This document shows positions 9,116 through 16,239 of a stretch of 64,000 nucleotides of DNA, piece after piece. The position numbers were made by a program, and so were the translations under genes. Source of the stretch: Bacillus cereus G9842 (GTDB taxonomy: Bacteria; Bacillota; Bacilli; Bacillales; Bacillaceae_G); contig NC_011772.1 in NCBI RefSeq assembly GCF_000021305.1, forward strand, positions 3,758,001 through 3,822,000. Direction: 5' to 3'. The notes below the pieces were generated by a model. That model did no database searches. It saw only the letters and a list, made by a program, of their open reading frames with translations, and had not been told where the DNA came from. Positions within the stretch are counted from its first letter, which is position 1. Every line of letters starts with the position of its first letter.

Positions 9116-9281
9116 TATCCGTAACCTCAATAACACCTGTATCAATACGCTTCTCTCTATGTTGAATATCAAGGCACTTCTCACAGTAGAAAATAGCTGA
9201 TACATCTAAACCATAGCGATTAATATCAGAATAAAAAGAAGTAGTCTCACTATCTAACACTTGATACTTATGCTCACACAT
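9108..9281 (-). CDS. Small putative zinc-ribbon protein
   Basis: About 57 residues: MCEHKYQVLDSETT at the start and FYCEKCLDIQHREK later. A Cys-x-His near the N-terminus with a CxxC pair could bind zinc. A ribosome site (AGAGGGTGAGG) precedes the ATG at 9281. It overlaps the HNH start, so it belongs to the same late operon. The function is unknown. Confidence 0.65.
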   Translation of the reverse strand: MCEHKYQVLDSETTSFYSDINRYGLDVSAIFYCEKCLDIQHREKRIDTGVIEVTDSE

Positions 9282-9293
9282 TATCCTCACCCT

Positions 9294-9527
9294 CTAATCA
9301 ATTTCCTTAACATCTTCAATTGCATTTACGATAGCTTCCAAAATGTCTTCTTCACTTACTTTTCTCCTTAGATTGTTTTGTAGATTAATAAATGCTTGCC
9401 TTAATTCTTCCACAGTAACTAACAACACTTTAATTGATTTCTTCATTTTTTTATTCTCATCCGATAAGTGATTAATTTTCTTTTTTAATTTAATTTCTTG
9501 AAATACTTCCTTTTCAAAATCTATCAT
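9294..9527 (-). CDS. Small coiled-coil phage protein, unknown function
   Basis: About 77 residues, charged and strongly helical (KLKKKINHLSDENKKMKKSIK, then leucine heptads), probably a coiled coil. The start at 9527 has GGAGG eight bases upstream, so the upstream in-frame ATG at 9554 is less likely. It is the first gene after a terminator that separates it from the TIR gene. Nothing in the sequence assigns a role. Confidence 0.6.
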   Translation of the reverse strand: MIDFEKEVFQEIKLKKKINHLSDENKKMKKSIKVLLVTVEELRQAFINLQNNLRRKVSEEDILEAIVNAIEDVKEID

Positions 9528-9541
9528 CTTAAAATCCTCCA

Positions 9542-9572
9542 AAATAAAAAGCACTCCATAAGGAATGCTTTT
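9542..9572 (-). terminator. Terminator after the TIR gene
   Basis: An 11-bp stem with one mismatch (AAAAGCATTCC / GGAGTGCTTTT) and loop TTAT, followed on the minus strand by a T-rich tail. It would end the TIR transcript before the late operon. Confidence 0.75.
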
Positions 9573-9620
9573 ACATCTTTATATCAGAATTAATTTAACC
9601 TGATTTCCCCTCTATATAAC

Positions 9621-10418
9621 CTATATAATCTTCCGATTTTTCCCTTTTAAATATTTTACTATTTCATTCAAATCAATTATTACATTTTCTAAATCGTGAT
9701 ATATTAACTCTGTTTTCGGATCAACAGGTAATGTATTTTGGCAACCTATTAATATCTCTGAAATTCTTTCCAAATCTTTATATAAATTTGTAGGTATCAC
9801 AATAGAATTTGAATGTTGGATAACATTTTGTTTTTTATTTATCGCTTTTTCTTGCTCAATCATTTTAGAATAAATAACATTCAAAAGCTCTCTATCACTT
9901 GGTCCCTCTTCTTTTATAGTATCCTCTTTTGCATCCTCTTTTTCTATTTCACCTAAAGATTTTTCTAAATCAGGCCACCACATTTCGAATGATTTTTCCA
10001 ATCTAGCCTCATCTAATTTACCATTTTCACTACCTTGATTAATACTTTTAATTAAGCTAAGTACATTTTCTTTATCTAAATTTTTCGCCGATTGAAACTG
10101 TTTTAGTGGTCCCTGATTTAATATCATCACATCAGCATTATATAAAATAGGTACAACTCTAGAGTCAAACGTTTTTGAAAGAGCACCAGCCTCAAAATTA
10201 ATCCATGGAGCATTAATATTAGATGGTGTAACAAAAATCAAACCAAATACAGACTCTTCTAGACTATCTGTAATATTATTATTCCACCTTTCCCCCATGG
10301 AAATATCTTGAGCTGACATATATGGGTCTACGTATTGCAATACATTTGGTAACCATTCTTTAAAAATCGTTGCCAGTTGCTTACTTTCATTTCCTGACCA
10401 ACTTAAAAAAACCTTCAT
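9621..10418 (-). CDS. TIR-domain protein, candidate anti-phage effector
   Basis: A 265-residue protein. Residues 1-140 form a bacterial TIR domain: KVFLSWSGNESK (strand A), MSAQDISMGERW (BB-loop region), SVFGLIFVTPSN, and PWINFEAGALSK with Glu76 at the position of the NADase catalytic glutamate. The C-terminal half is charged and helical, with no recognised sensor domain. Stand-alone TIR proteins of this type often act in defence by degrading or cyclising NAD. It has its own promoter and terminator inside the prophage, so it behaves as an accessory cargo gene that may be expressed in the lysogen. The substrate and trigger are unknown. Confidence 0.85.
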   Translation of the reverse strand: MKVFLSWSGNESKQLATIFKEWLPNVLQYVDPYMSAQDISMGERWNNNITDSLEESVFGLIFVTPSNINAPWINFEAGALSKTFDSRVVPILYNADVMILNQGPLKQFQSAKNLDKENVLSLIKSINQGSENGKLDEARLEKSFEMWWPDLEKSLGEIEKEDAKEDTIKEEGPSDRELLNVIYSKMIEQEKAINKKQNVIQHSNSIVIPTNLYKDLERISEILIGCQNTLPVDPKTELIYHDLENVIIDLNEIVKYLKGKNRKII

Positions 10419-10454
10419 TTTGTATAGTCTCCTTTTTCATAATATCCTTTCATA

Positions 10455-10485
10455 ATTATATCAAAATTCAACTATGCAAAATCAA
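10455..10485 (-). promoter_or_regulatory. Probable promoter of the TIR gene
   Basis: On the minus strand TTGATT is followed after 19 bp by TATAAT, about 37 bp upstream of the TIR start codon. The spacing is long but both hexamers are good. Confidence 0.45.
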
Positions 10486-10889
10486 TAAACTATAACTATC
10501 TTTCGTCATTTTTCGACAAAAAATCCACTGTGCATCATTTGCTCTTTGGTCAAAATCTTATGTTATTACTAGAAATACGGTAAATGAAGTTTTATTCTTC
10601 TTCCAACTACCTAATTGTGATAGGTTAATCTACTTGTACATTTTCAAATAACTGGAAGAAGAGCAAAACCCCTTCTCCGTTTACACAACTTGAATTGCAA
10701 TCGAATGTGGAATCAAGAACAACCTTTCATCCAATCTGCAACCATTGCCACCGGTTATGACGATCCATTTTCAGTTATAAAGAATTTTATGAGCAATGTT
10801 TTCCGCCACTTCTCACAATACAAATATATCATGTTAATTTCAAAACAACCGGCACATTTGCTGCCAAAAAGCGGTCATGACTCTGCCAC
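10486..10889. other. Gap between the TIR gene and the membrane gene; no supported gene
   Basis: About 400 bp. A plus-strand open frame from 10690 continues into the antisense of the next gene and has no ribosome site. The segment 10690-10870 is richer in G+C than its surroundings and could be a gene remnant, but I recognise no family. An inverted repeat is present: CTTCTTCCA near 10600 with TGGAAGAAG near 10653. Confidence 0.4.
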
Positions 10890-11603
10890 TTATTTTTCCA
10901 CCTGTTCATCTTCAGTTACTCCTAGCAACTTTCTGAATTCATCTTCAAGAGATCTCTTTAACTTCGGAATTAATTTTATAATAAGCTCCGCTACTACTTT
11001 ATCCGTATCTCTCTGCATTTTCATAGCTTCTTCTGTAGTTGGTGTATCATCTCTAGATGTATATTCTACAATCAAATACATTTTATTTAATATATTTTCA
11101 AACGACTCACAAACTGTCTCTGGAAAATAGATTCGATTGATCTTAAAACATTTTGACAAATCATTAGTGTCTTCTAAAACTTTAGATACTAACTCCTTCA
11201 TTTTTTCTGGAGCGACTCTTCTATCAACTGTACCTAGAATTCTACCTATCGGACCTAATAAATTTTGACCGCTAGATTCTAATTCAACTAATTTGCTATA
11301 CAGTTTTTTTATAGTTTCCGCTCTATCTACATGTAACTTACTAAATTGAATCTGATACTTATCATTAATTTTTTTAAATTCAGATTTATGCTTCTCTAGT
11401 TGATTATCAAGGTGTATTTTAAACTCTGCTTCTCTTTTGTTAAGCTCACTTTTATGGTCTGCTTCTTTTTTATTTAATGCATGTAAGAATATCTTCTGAA
11501 CAATAAAAACAATACCACCTGATATACTTAGTGTCCCAAGCGTAAATATACTCGCACTCCCTACCCATTCAAGCCCTCTTACTATCCAATAATAATCTTC
11601 CAT
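10890..11603 (-). CDS. Membrane-anchored coiled-coil protein, unknown function
   Basis: A 237-residue protein with one transmembrane helix near residues 15-36 (SASIFTLGTLSISGGIVFIVQ). A long Lys/Glu-rich coiled coil follows, then a helical C-terminal domain. There is no signal peptidase motif. It lies upstream of the TIR gene in the same orientation, but 470 bp away, so co-transcription is not certain. It is a plausible superinfection-exclusion or defence accessory on context alone; no family is recognised. Confidence 0.65.
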   Translation of the reverse strand: MEDYYWIVRGLEWVGSASIFTLGTLSISGGIVFIVQKIFLHALNKKEADHKSELNKREAEFKIHLDNQLEKHKSEFKKINDKYQIQFSKLHVDRAETIKKLYSKLVELESSGQNLLGPIGRILGTVDRRVAPEKMKELVSKVLEDTNDLSKCFKINRIYFPETVCESFENILNKMYLIVEYTSRDDTPTTEEAMKMQRDTDKVVAELIIKLIPKLKRSLEDEFRKLLGVTEDEQVEK

Positions 11604-11932
11604 TAGTCACACCATCTTTCTGTATCATCCATAATTAATAATATTACATTTTAATAAACAATTACATATCCACTTACCCATATCTTATATTGTGTGTAAC
11701 TGCCCCCTTCGCTGAAACCCTTGGTATCATTGATTTCATTTAAATTTCTCTTTTGAGTTACACAGTACGAAAATTATGAGTAACTGTATAGGGATACCAC
11801 CAGCATTTTGCAAAATAACCTACGCTAAGCAAAAAAATAAAATAAGCTGCCCATATGGACAGCTTATTTACATAATTATCGTTACCAGAAGTAAAATTCA
11901 GTTCGAAAATAGCTAATTTTATCAGTTGTTGA
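11604..11932. other. Intergenic stretch with dyad-rich sequence
   Basis: No gene is supported here. The region carries GTGTAACTG near 11696 and GAGTTACAC near 11755, which form a loose dyad, then a strong hairpin near 11850. Confidence 0.4.
11841..11869. terminator. Hairpin terminator, possibly bidirectional
   Basis: A 12-bp near-perfect stem (AATAAGCTGCCC / GGACAGCTTATT) with loop ATAT. A-rich sequence lies upstream, which gives a T-run on the minus strand, and a short TTTA lies downstream on the plus strand. Confidence 0.65.
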
Positions 11933-12040
11933 ATGTCTAAAAAAAATCAAACCAATGATATTGTTGAGATCCTTTGGCAATTTCTTGCTGTGATGACTAT
12001 CATAGTGACTTTTTCTTCAGCAACAACTATTAGTAGCTAA
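11933..12040 (+). CDS. Possible 35-aa membrane peptide
   Basis: A short frame starts MSKKNQTNDIVEILWQFLAV and has a hydrophobic middle (LWQFLAVMTIIVTF) that could span a membrane. I see no ribosome site before the ATG, so this is a weak call. Confidence 0.22.
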   Translation: MSKKNQTNDIVEILWQFLAVMTIIVTFSSATTISS

Positions 12041-12180
12041 TTACCATAAGGACTTATTTTTGAAATTTGCTATTTTTTAGAAAGTGTGTTAATTTAAGAA
12101 AGACCTATTTTTGTTTGGCTTGAGATTAAGAATAAATTTTGTTTTTCGTCTAAGGTATTTGAGCAAGGGTAGTAACATAT

Positions 12181-12196
12181 GTGTGGGTATCCACAC
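12181..12196 (+). promoter_or_regulatory. Hairpin directly before the csp ribosome site
   Basis: GTGTGG-GTAT-CCACAC is a perfect 6-bp stem with a 4-base loop, ending two bases before AGGAGG. It lies in the mRNA leader of the cold-shock gene and could change access to the ribosome site with temperature or by a bound protein. That role is inferred. Confidence 0.45.
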
Positions 12197-12211
12197 TAGG
12201 AGGCAACAATT

Positions 12212-12412
12212 ATGGAACAAGGTAAAGTAAAATGGTTTAATGCAGAAAAAGGTTTTGGATTCATCGAGCGTGAAGGTGGAGAAGACGTATTCGTACATTT
12301 CTCAGCTATCCAAATCGACGGTTACAAATCTTTAGACGAAGGACAAAGTGTAACGTTTGAAGTAGAACAAGGACAACGTGGCCTACAAGCTACTAATGTT
12401 CAAAAAGCTTAA
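12212..12412 (+). CDS. Cold-shock protein, CspA family
   Basis: A 66-residue single cold-shock domain: [17 protein letters not shown] holds RNP1 (KGFGFI) and DVFVHFS holds RNP2. It binds single-stranded RNA or DNA and melts mRNA structure. AGGAGG lies eight bases before the ATG. It sits among prophage genes, opposite to the neighbouring late regulator operon, and has its own terminator, so it is a monocistronic cargo gene. Confidence 0.95.
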   Translation: MEQGKVKWFNAEKGFGFIEREGGEDVFVHFSAIQIDGYKSLDEGQSVTFEVEQGQRGLQATNVQKA

Positions 12413-12424
12413 TATTAGCTGATG

Positions 12425-12455
12425 AAAGACTCTCTTGTAGGGTCTTTTTTTATTT
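12425..12455 (+). terminator. Terminator of the csp gene
   Basis: The stem AAGAC-C / G-GTCTT with loop TCTTGTA is followed by a run of seven T residues. Confidence 0.8.
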
Positions 12456-12533
12456 TGTTACAATATTCCGAATACAACTTTTTTAAGGGGATTTGGGGTG
12501 CTTAACTTTTAATGAAAAAGAAATAAGCAATAA

Positions 12534-13076
12534 TTAGATTTTAAACCTAGTCATTGCTTTATCCATTGCATCTTGGTTAACACCTATATAACGTAACGTG
12601 ACCTTCTCTGACGAGTGATTGAATATCTCCATGAGTAATGCTATGTTTTTTGTTTGCATGTACATATGGTACCCGTACGTCTTTCTTAGGGTATGCGTTC
12701 CGATTTCATCTAATCCAAACTCTGCCGCTGCTCCACTTAATATCTTATATGCCATGCTACGACCGATTGGACGATTTCTACCTTGTCTGCTTTGCAATAA
12801 ATACTCATTGTCTTCTCTTTCTACAATAAACCATTTAAGTTCTCTTTTCAGTGCTGCAGTAATTTGTATTCGTTTCTGTTTCCCTGTTTTCTTTTCCCGT
12901 ATAGATATGTGACTGCCTTTAACATCCCCTACTTTCAATTTCAAAATATCTGAGATTCTGAGACCTGTATTAATACCCATAATGAAGAGAATGTAATTAC
13001 GTAAGCTCTTTTCCCTAAAGTACTCTTTTAACTGCTGTATTTGCTCTGGATCACGTATTGGCTGAACAAAATTCAT
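12534..13076 (-). CDS. Small tyrosine recombinase (catalytic domain only)
   Basis: A 180-residue XerC/D-like catalytic domain without the N-terminal core-binding domain. The conserved residues are present: Arg in NTGLRISD, Lys in EKKTGKQKR, HTLRKTYG (His-x-x-Arg), NHSS at the second His position, and Tyr in LRYIGV. It is translationally coupled to the ArpU-type gene upstream (TAATG overlap). This pair is common in Firmicute prophages next to the late switch. It is unlikely to be the integrase, because a large serine recombinase lies at the prophage end. Confidence 0.85.
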   Translation of the reverse strand: MNFVQPIRDPEQIQQLKEYFREKSLRNYILFIMGINTGLRISDILKLKVGDVKGSHISIREKKTGKQKRIQITAALKRELKWFIVEREDNEYLLQSRQGRNRPIGRSMAYKILSGAAAEFGLDEIGTHTLRKTYGYHMYMQTKNIALLMEIFNHSSEKVTLRYIGVNQDAMDKAMTRFKI

Positions 13077-13540
13077 TATTCATTCCCTCCAGTTTCTTCA
13101 GTTTCATAAACTTCTAATCTAAGAGCAAAAGCTAATTTATAAAAAGCATTAGATTTATTTCGTCTATACGTACGCTCACTCATACCAATTTCGTTATAAA
13201 CCATGTAATCAAAGACTTCTTCATCTTCTAAATATCGTTTTACAATAATATCCCTTTGGTTTTTACTAAAACGACTTAATGCTTTATCAATTTGAAAAGA
13301 TAAACGTTGTAATTTCACTTCTCTTTCACTCATAGCAACATTTGCTAAAGCTATATCTTCAGCTGGCTTCCCTACTATATTTGTTGGACCGTGATATCTT
13401 ACCTCGCTAGATGCTGTAACCTTCATCTCATGTCTAATCATCCCAAGTTGTCTATAAATACGAACATTTTCAAGAATCTCTTCTAAACGAGTCTGCGTTG
13501 CTTTGCGATCAATTTTAGGTAAAAAAGTTAATTGCGCCAT
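13076..13540 (-). CDS. ArpU-family late transcription regulator
   Basis: About 154 residues. The N-terminal FLPKIDRKATQTRLEEILENVRIYRQLG and C-terminal FSKNQRDIIVKRYLEDEEVFDYMVYNEIGMSERTYRRNKSNAF are typical of the ArpU / phage late regulator family. The C-terminal half resembles sigma region 4 with a helix-turn-helix. It is expected to switch on the late (packaging, structural, lysis) operon on the minus strand. I use the ATG at 13540, eleven bases from AAGGGG; the in-frame GTG at 13552 lies on the ribosome site. Confidence 0.85.
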   Translation of the reverse strand: MAQLTFLPKIDRKATQTRLEEILENVRIYRQLGMIRHEMKVTASSEVRYHGPTNIVGKPAEDIALANVAMSEREVKLQRLSFQIDKALSRFSKNQRDIIVKRYLEDEEVFDYMVYNEIGMSERTYRRNKSNAFYKLAFALRLEVYETEETGGNE

Positions 13541-13583
13541 ATATAAAAACACCCCTTATATATTTTGTTAATAAAAACAAAAT

Positions 13584-13640
13584 AGCGGACACCAAACTAC
13601 AGAGCAATATCACTAATGCTCTTATAGTTCGATGTCCGCT
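13584..13640. promoter_or_regulatory. Large imperfect hairpin upstream of the late regulator
   Basis: A 57-base inverted repeat: AGCGGACA pairs with TGTCCGCT, then AACTA with TAGTT, then AGAGC with GCTCT, around a loop of about 12 bases. It lies 43 bp upstream of the arpU-like start. It could be an attenuator or a protein-binding dyad; no clear T-run follows on either strand. Confidence 0.5.
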
Positions 13641-13823
13641 GGTTCTTCCAGTAGGACTAAATGTTTAATTTGGATTATTATATCATTTTCTCATATTTTA
13701 GTAACCTTTTATTAGAAAAGGATTATTTTGTTAAAAAATTTATTTCGATTTATAATCGCTATCTTTTTCTTTAATTTTCCAGTAAAATCAAATGTAAATA
13801 TTTTAATTACATAGGAGAAAGCA

Positions 13824-14132
13824 ATGAAACATAACATTAATCTATGGTCCTTTATTTTTTCTTTTATTTGCATTGGTTTATTCCTCTTATATCTTGAAAT
13901 TGGTTCGATAGCTTCATCTGAAACGAAATTGTTTATTATGAATTCGCTACCTATCCATCCTTTATTTTTTTTACTAGTTTTAACAATAGGAACTTTTTTT
14001 GCTGGTATGAAAGGATTTTCTAAAATAGATAATTGGGTTGCTATGCTTAGAAGCATAGCGACAGTTCTACTAACACTTTTATTATCAGTGTTTTTAACAC
14101 TAACTTTGATCGTTGGCTATGCATTAAGTTAA
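13824..14132 (+). CDS. Small three-helix membrane protein, unknown function
   Basis: A 102-residue hydrophobic protein with three predicted membrane segments (about residues 7-26, 46-64 and 73-100). AGGAGAAAG precedes the ATG. It is divergent from the arpU-like gene and ends at a strong terminator, so it is transcribed alone. No family is recognised; it may be a lysogenic-conversion gene. Confidence 0.6.
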   Translation: MKHNINLWSFIFSFICIGLFLLYLEIGSIASSETKLFIMNSLPIHPLFFLLVLTIGTFFAGMKGFSKIDNWVAMLRSIATVLLTLLLSVFLTLTLIVGYALS

Positions 14133-14210
14133 ACGTCATTCTTTGTGAATAAAACTCAATATCCCGTCAATAATGTAGACACATGGTTATCTTTCTCCGA
14201 TTTCCTTATA

Positions 14211-14245
14211 AGAGCAGTTAGCTTTTGCTAGCTGCTCTTTTATTT
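14211..14245 (+). terminator. Terminator after the small membrane gene
   Basis: The stem AGAGCAG-TTAGC / GCTAG-CTGCTCT with loop TTTT is followed by TTTTATTTT on the plus strand. Confidence 0.75.
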
Positions 14246-14521
14246 TCGAATCATTGCTGTCATTACCACTGGCGGCCCATTCGTTCCGTATTTCATAATT
14301 TTAGAGATTGATTTTAATTGCTGAATTCCTTCTTCTTCATTACGTTCACCTGGGACGATTACTGACGAACAATATAACGGTTCAATTGAGTCACTATATG
14401 GAGACTCTTCAGATAAATAAAACTGCGCCACCATTGGAAGTTCTTCTCGTTTACATATTTCTAAGATTCGTTGCAATAAAGGTGCAATTTCCTCATCGTA
14501 TACTTTCTCTTTATCGTACAT
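14240..14521 (-). CDS. Conserved-looking phage protein, unknown function
   Basis: A 93-residue soluble protein beginning MYDKEKVYDEEIAPLLQRILEICKREELPMVAQF and ending VVMTAMIRK. AAAAGGGG precedes the ATG at 14521. It shares its 3' end with the terminator of the convergent membrane gene. Similar short proteins occur in Bacillus prophages, but I cannot name a function. Confidence 0.6.
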   Translation of the reverse strand: MYDKEKVYDEEIAPLLQRILEICKREELPMVAQFYLSEESPYSDSIEPLYCSSVIVPGERNEEEGIQQLKSISKIMKYGTNGPPVVMTAMIRK

Positions 14522-14688
14522 ATCAGTCCATTCCCCTTTTCTACAAAATGAAATTTTTATTTTAAAATTCTTTATTTTTTATGTTTTACAATCCAAATCA
14601 CAATCTTAGATCCTGTAAACACCTATAACTCTTCTACCTAATTTCATCTAACAAGTTAATAGTTTCACGCTTCTCTCTATCGTATAAT

Positions 14689-14702
14689 GATATGAAAGGA
14701 GG
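14689..14702 (+). promoter_or_regulatory. Perfect extended Shine-Dalgarno sequence
   Basis: GAAAGGAGGTGATC (about 14694-14707) is fully complementary to the 3' end of Bacillus 16S rRNA. A TATAAT lies just upstream. The only in-frame canonical start, a GTG at 14702, is inside this element. Confidence 0.6.
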
Positions 14703-15370
14703 TGATCGCTATAAATAATGAATCTATAGTCCAACTAATTGAGTTTTTGAAATTAAATATAATACCTATTGCAGCCTTTTTAATCTCCTTAGCAACTTTT
14801 ATAATTACGCTTGCTAACTTTCGGAGAAATAGAGCTAGCATTAAGTGCAGGCAACTCAGAGATAATTGGGTAGCTCTCATTCTTAAACCTGATAGAACCG
14901 ATTTAAAAACACCAGATGTATATTGGCACAATGACTTTAGGGTAATTTTAGATGTTATTATTACCAACGAAAGTGCACTACCAATTTCCGTTATCGAATT
15001 CAATTTAAACAATAAGTTAAACTTTAATTCTTATAGTAAGCCCAATGATGAATATTCCATCACTACAAAGGCAGGAAAAGAAGTACATAATGGTGTCGTT
15101 TCATTTAGTGGAAATGAACATAAGCTAATATTTCCAATGAATGATACATGGTTAAAACCTGTAATAAATATTCCCCCATATACTTCCTTAAGGGGGCATT
15201 TATTTTTTCATTTCAATGAAAAAGATGATGTAAATATAGGTAATAATACTTTGAAAATAATTACTTCTAGAAAAACTTTTTCTTTTCAGGTAAAGATATC
15301 TGACAGCGTCCATTCTGTCCTTCCGCTACCAAATAAAATCCTTGAGGCTCGTGATGAAAGTTTTTTTTAA
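14702..15370 (+). CDS. Membrane-anchored protein with extracytoplasmic or cytosolic beta domain, unknown function
   Basis: A 222-residue protein with one N-terminal membrane helix (IIPIAAFLISLATFIITLANF). A beta-rich domain follows (DFRVILDVIITNESALPISVIEFNL; SLRGHLFFHFNE) that resembles immunoglobulin-like folds. The start is uncertain. The GTG at 14702 overlaps the perfect Shine-Dalgarno sequence, while a well-spaced codon would be the ATA at 14711. The 3' end overlaps the convergent gene by about 100 bp. No family is recognised. Confidence 0.55.
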   Translation: MIAINNESIVQLIEFLKLNIIPIAAFLISLATFIITLANFRRNRASIKCRQLRDNWVALILKPDRTDLKTPDVYWHNDFRVILDVIITNESALPISVIEFNLNNKLNFNSYSKPNDEYSITTKAGKEVHNGVVSFSGNEHKLIFPMNDTWLKPVINIPPYTSLRGHLFFHFNEKDDVNIGNNTLKIITSRKTFSFQVKISDSVHSVLPLPNKILEARDESFF

Positions 15371-15545
15371 AATCATCCCTCAATTCTTCAATGTAGCTAT
15401 CTAAATCTTTCTTTCTATTATCTTGAATGTAAATTTTAGTTGAAGCTAGTTCACTCGCTATTGTTCTAGCTTCCTCTAATTTTTCTACTATTTTTTCAAC
15501 CTTTTCTTGATTTTCCTCTAAACCAAGTAACAATAAATCGCTCAT
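15267..15545 (-). CDS. Small coiled-coil protein, convergent with the previous gene
   Basis: About 92 residues: an N-terminal coiled coil (LEENQEKVEKIVEKLEEARTIASEL), then DLDSYIEELRDDFKKNF and a C-terminal EPQGFYLVAEGQNGRCQISLP. I use the ATG at 15545, which has a GTGAGGA site upstream. Its last 34 codons lie antisense to the end of the plus-strand gene, an unusually long tail-to-tail overlap. Either gene's extreme C-terminus could be an artefact, but both read like real protein. The function is unknown. Confidence 0.55.
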   Translation of the reverse strand: MSDLLLLGLEENQEKVEKIVEKLEEARTIASELASTKIYIQDNRKKDLDSYIEELRDDFKKNFHHEPQGFYLVAEGQNGRCQISLPEKKKFF

Positions 15546-15624
15546 AAACTTAATCCTCACTTTAATAGATTTTTTATGCAAAATAGCGTTTTTGTTATAA
15601 ACTCATATTTTTCGTTGCCCTACA

Positions 15625-15654
15625 TTGAAACTCTTATATATGGTAAAATATAGT
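15625..15654 (+). promoter_or_regulatory. Promoter of the 27-aa peptide gene
   Basis: TTGAAA, an 18-bp spacer and TATAGT form a sigma-A type promoter 28 bp before the peptide start. Confidence 0.65.
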
Positions 15655-15681
15655 AAGAGTATATTCTAAGGAGGTTTTAAC

Positions 15682-15765
15682 ATGCCACACGAAGTTTGGT
15701 TTCCTATACTCCTAGCAATATTCGTCGTATTTTTCCTTGATAAAGAGGAGAAACACAAACAATAA
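15682..15765 (+). CDS. 27-aa single-span membrane peptide
   Basis: This very short gene encodes MPHEVWFPILLAIFVVFFLD followed by KEEKHKQ: a hydrophobic span flanked by a short N-terminus and a charged tail. AAGGAGG lies eight bases upstream, with a good promoter before it and a strong terminator 16 bp after the stop. The unit as a whole is about 170 nt. The layout resembles type I toxin mRNAs and other small regulatory membrane peptides. No antisense RNA is evident, so the role is open. Confidence 0.65.
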   Translation: MPHEVWFPILLAIFVVFFLDKEEKHKQ

Positions 15766-15780
15766 CTTTATTTCTTTGTT

Positions 15781-15824
15781 CCAGCTTAAATATATGTAAG
15801 CAATATTTAAGCTGGTATTTTTTC
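15781..15824 (+). terminator. Terminator of the 27-aa peptide gene
   Basis: A perfect 13-bp stem (CCAGCTTAAATAT / ATATTTAAGCTGG) with a 9-base loop is followed by TATTTTTT. Confidence 0.85.
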
Positions 15825-15865
15825 AAATAACGATTTTATCTAAATCCATTCACTAATCTCAGACT

Positions 15866-15962
15866 TTGACATACAATAATAGTGCCTTTCTATATAATGT
15901 GAGTTCGTCACTGTCGTTATAATGAGGCATAAGGAGCGCTCTTGATTAGCGCTCTTTTTATT
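15866..15962 (+). ncRNA. Short promoter-terminator cassette (possible small RNA)
   Basis: TTGACA (15866) with TATATAAT (15891-15898) is followed within about 40 bases by the hairpin GAGCGCT / AGCGCTC (15934-15954) and TTTTTA. No convincing gene lies between. The predicted RNA is about 55 nt. The spacer is long (19-21 bp), so the promoter is only moderate. Confidence 0.35.
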
Positions 15963-16239
15963 TAAATAAAGATTTCATTTTTAAATTACACTATCTAAAA
16001 AACATACATATAATATCTTGGGTGTTCTTTTTCAACCTTATTTTTAGTCAGAGAGCACTTTTAAAAGTGCTCTTTTAATTTATTTAGATGTATCACGTTT
16101 TACATACAATAAACATAAAATGCAAAGAACAGACAAGACATAGTTTTTATATAATCGTGTACATTTTTTGTATGCGATTTTTTAATTAAATAAGAATTTT
16201 GTTCAGTTTCACTCTAAAAGTAAAATTGTCATTTTTTCA
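15963..16239. other. Gene-free stretch with two hairpins
   Basis: A TATAAT near 16012 precedes the perfect 22-base palindrome at 16052-16073, which is followed by TTTT. A second TATAAT near 16152 precedes an imperfect hairpin ending in TTTTTT near 16185. No protein-coding gene is supported. Confidence 0.4.
16052..16077 (+). terminator. Palindromic terminator
   Basis: AGAGCACTTTT / AAAAGTGCTCT forms a perfect inverted repeat followed by TTTT. Confidence 0.65.

Noticed and set aside
9115..9205. Longer N-terminus for the HNH protein
   Set aside because: The extension is hydrophobic, overlaps the upstream gene, and lacks a ribosome site; the GTG at 9115 is better placed.
10690..11130. Plus-strand open frame of 146 codons
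   Set aside because: It has no ribosome site and its second half is antisense to the membrane coiled-coil gene. The first part may be a remnant, but no family is recognisable.
12534..13076. Tyrosine recombinase as the prophage integrase
   Set aside because: It lies in the middle of the prophage, lacks the core-binding domain, and a large serine recombinase sits at the junction.
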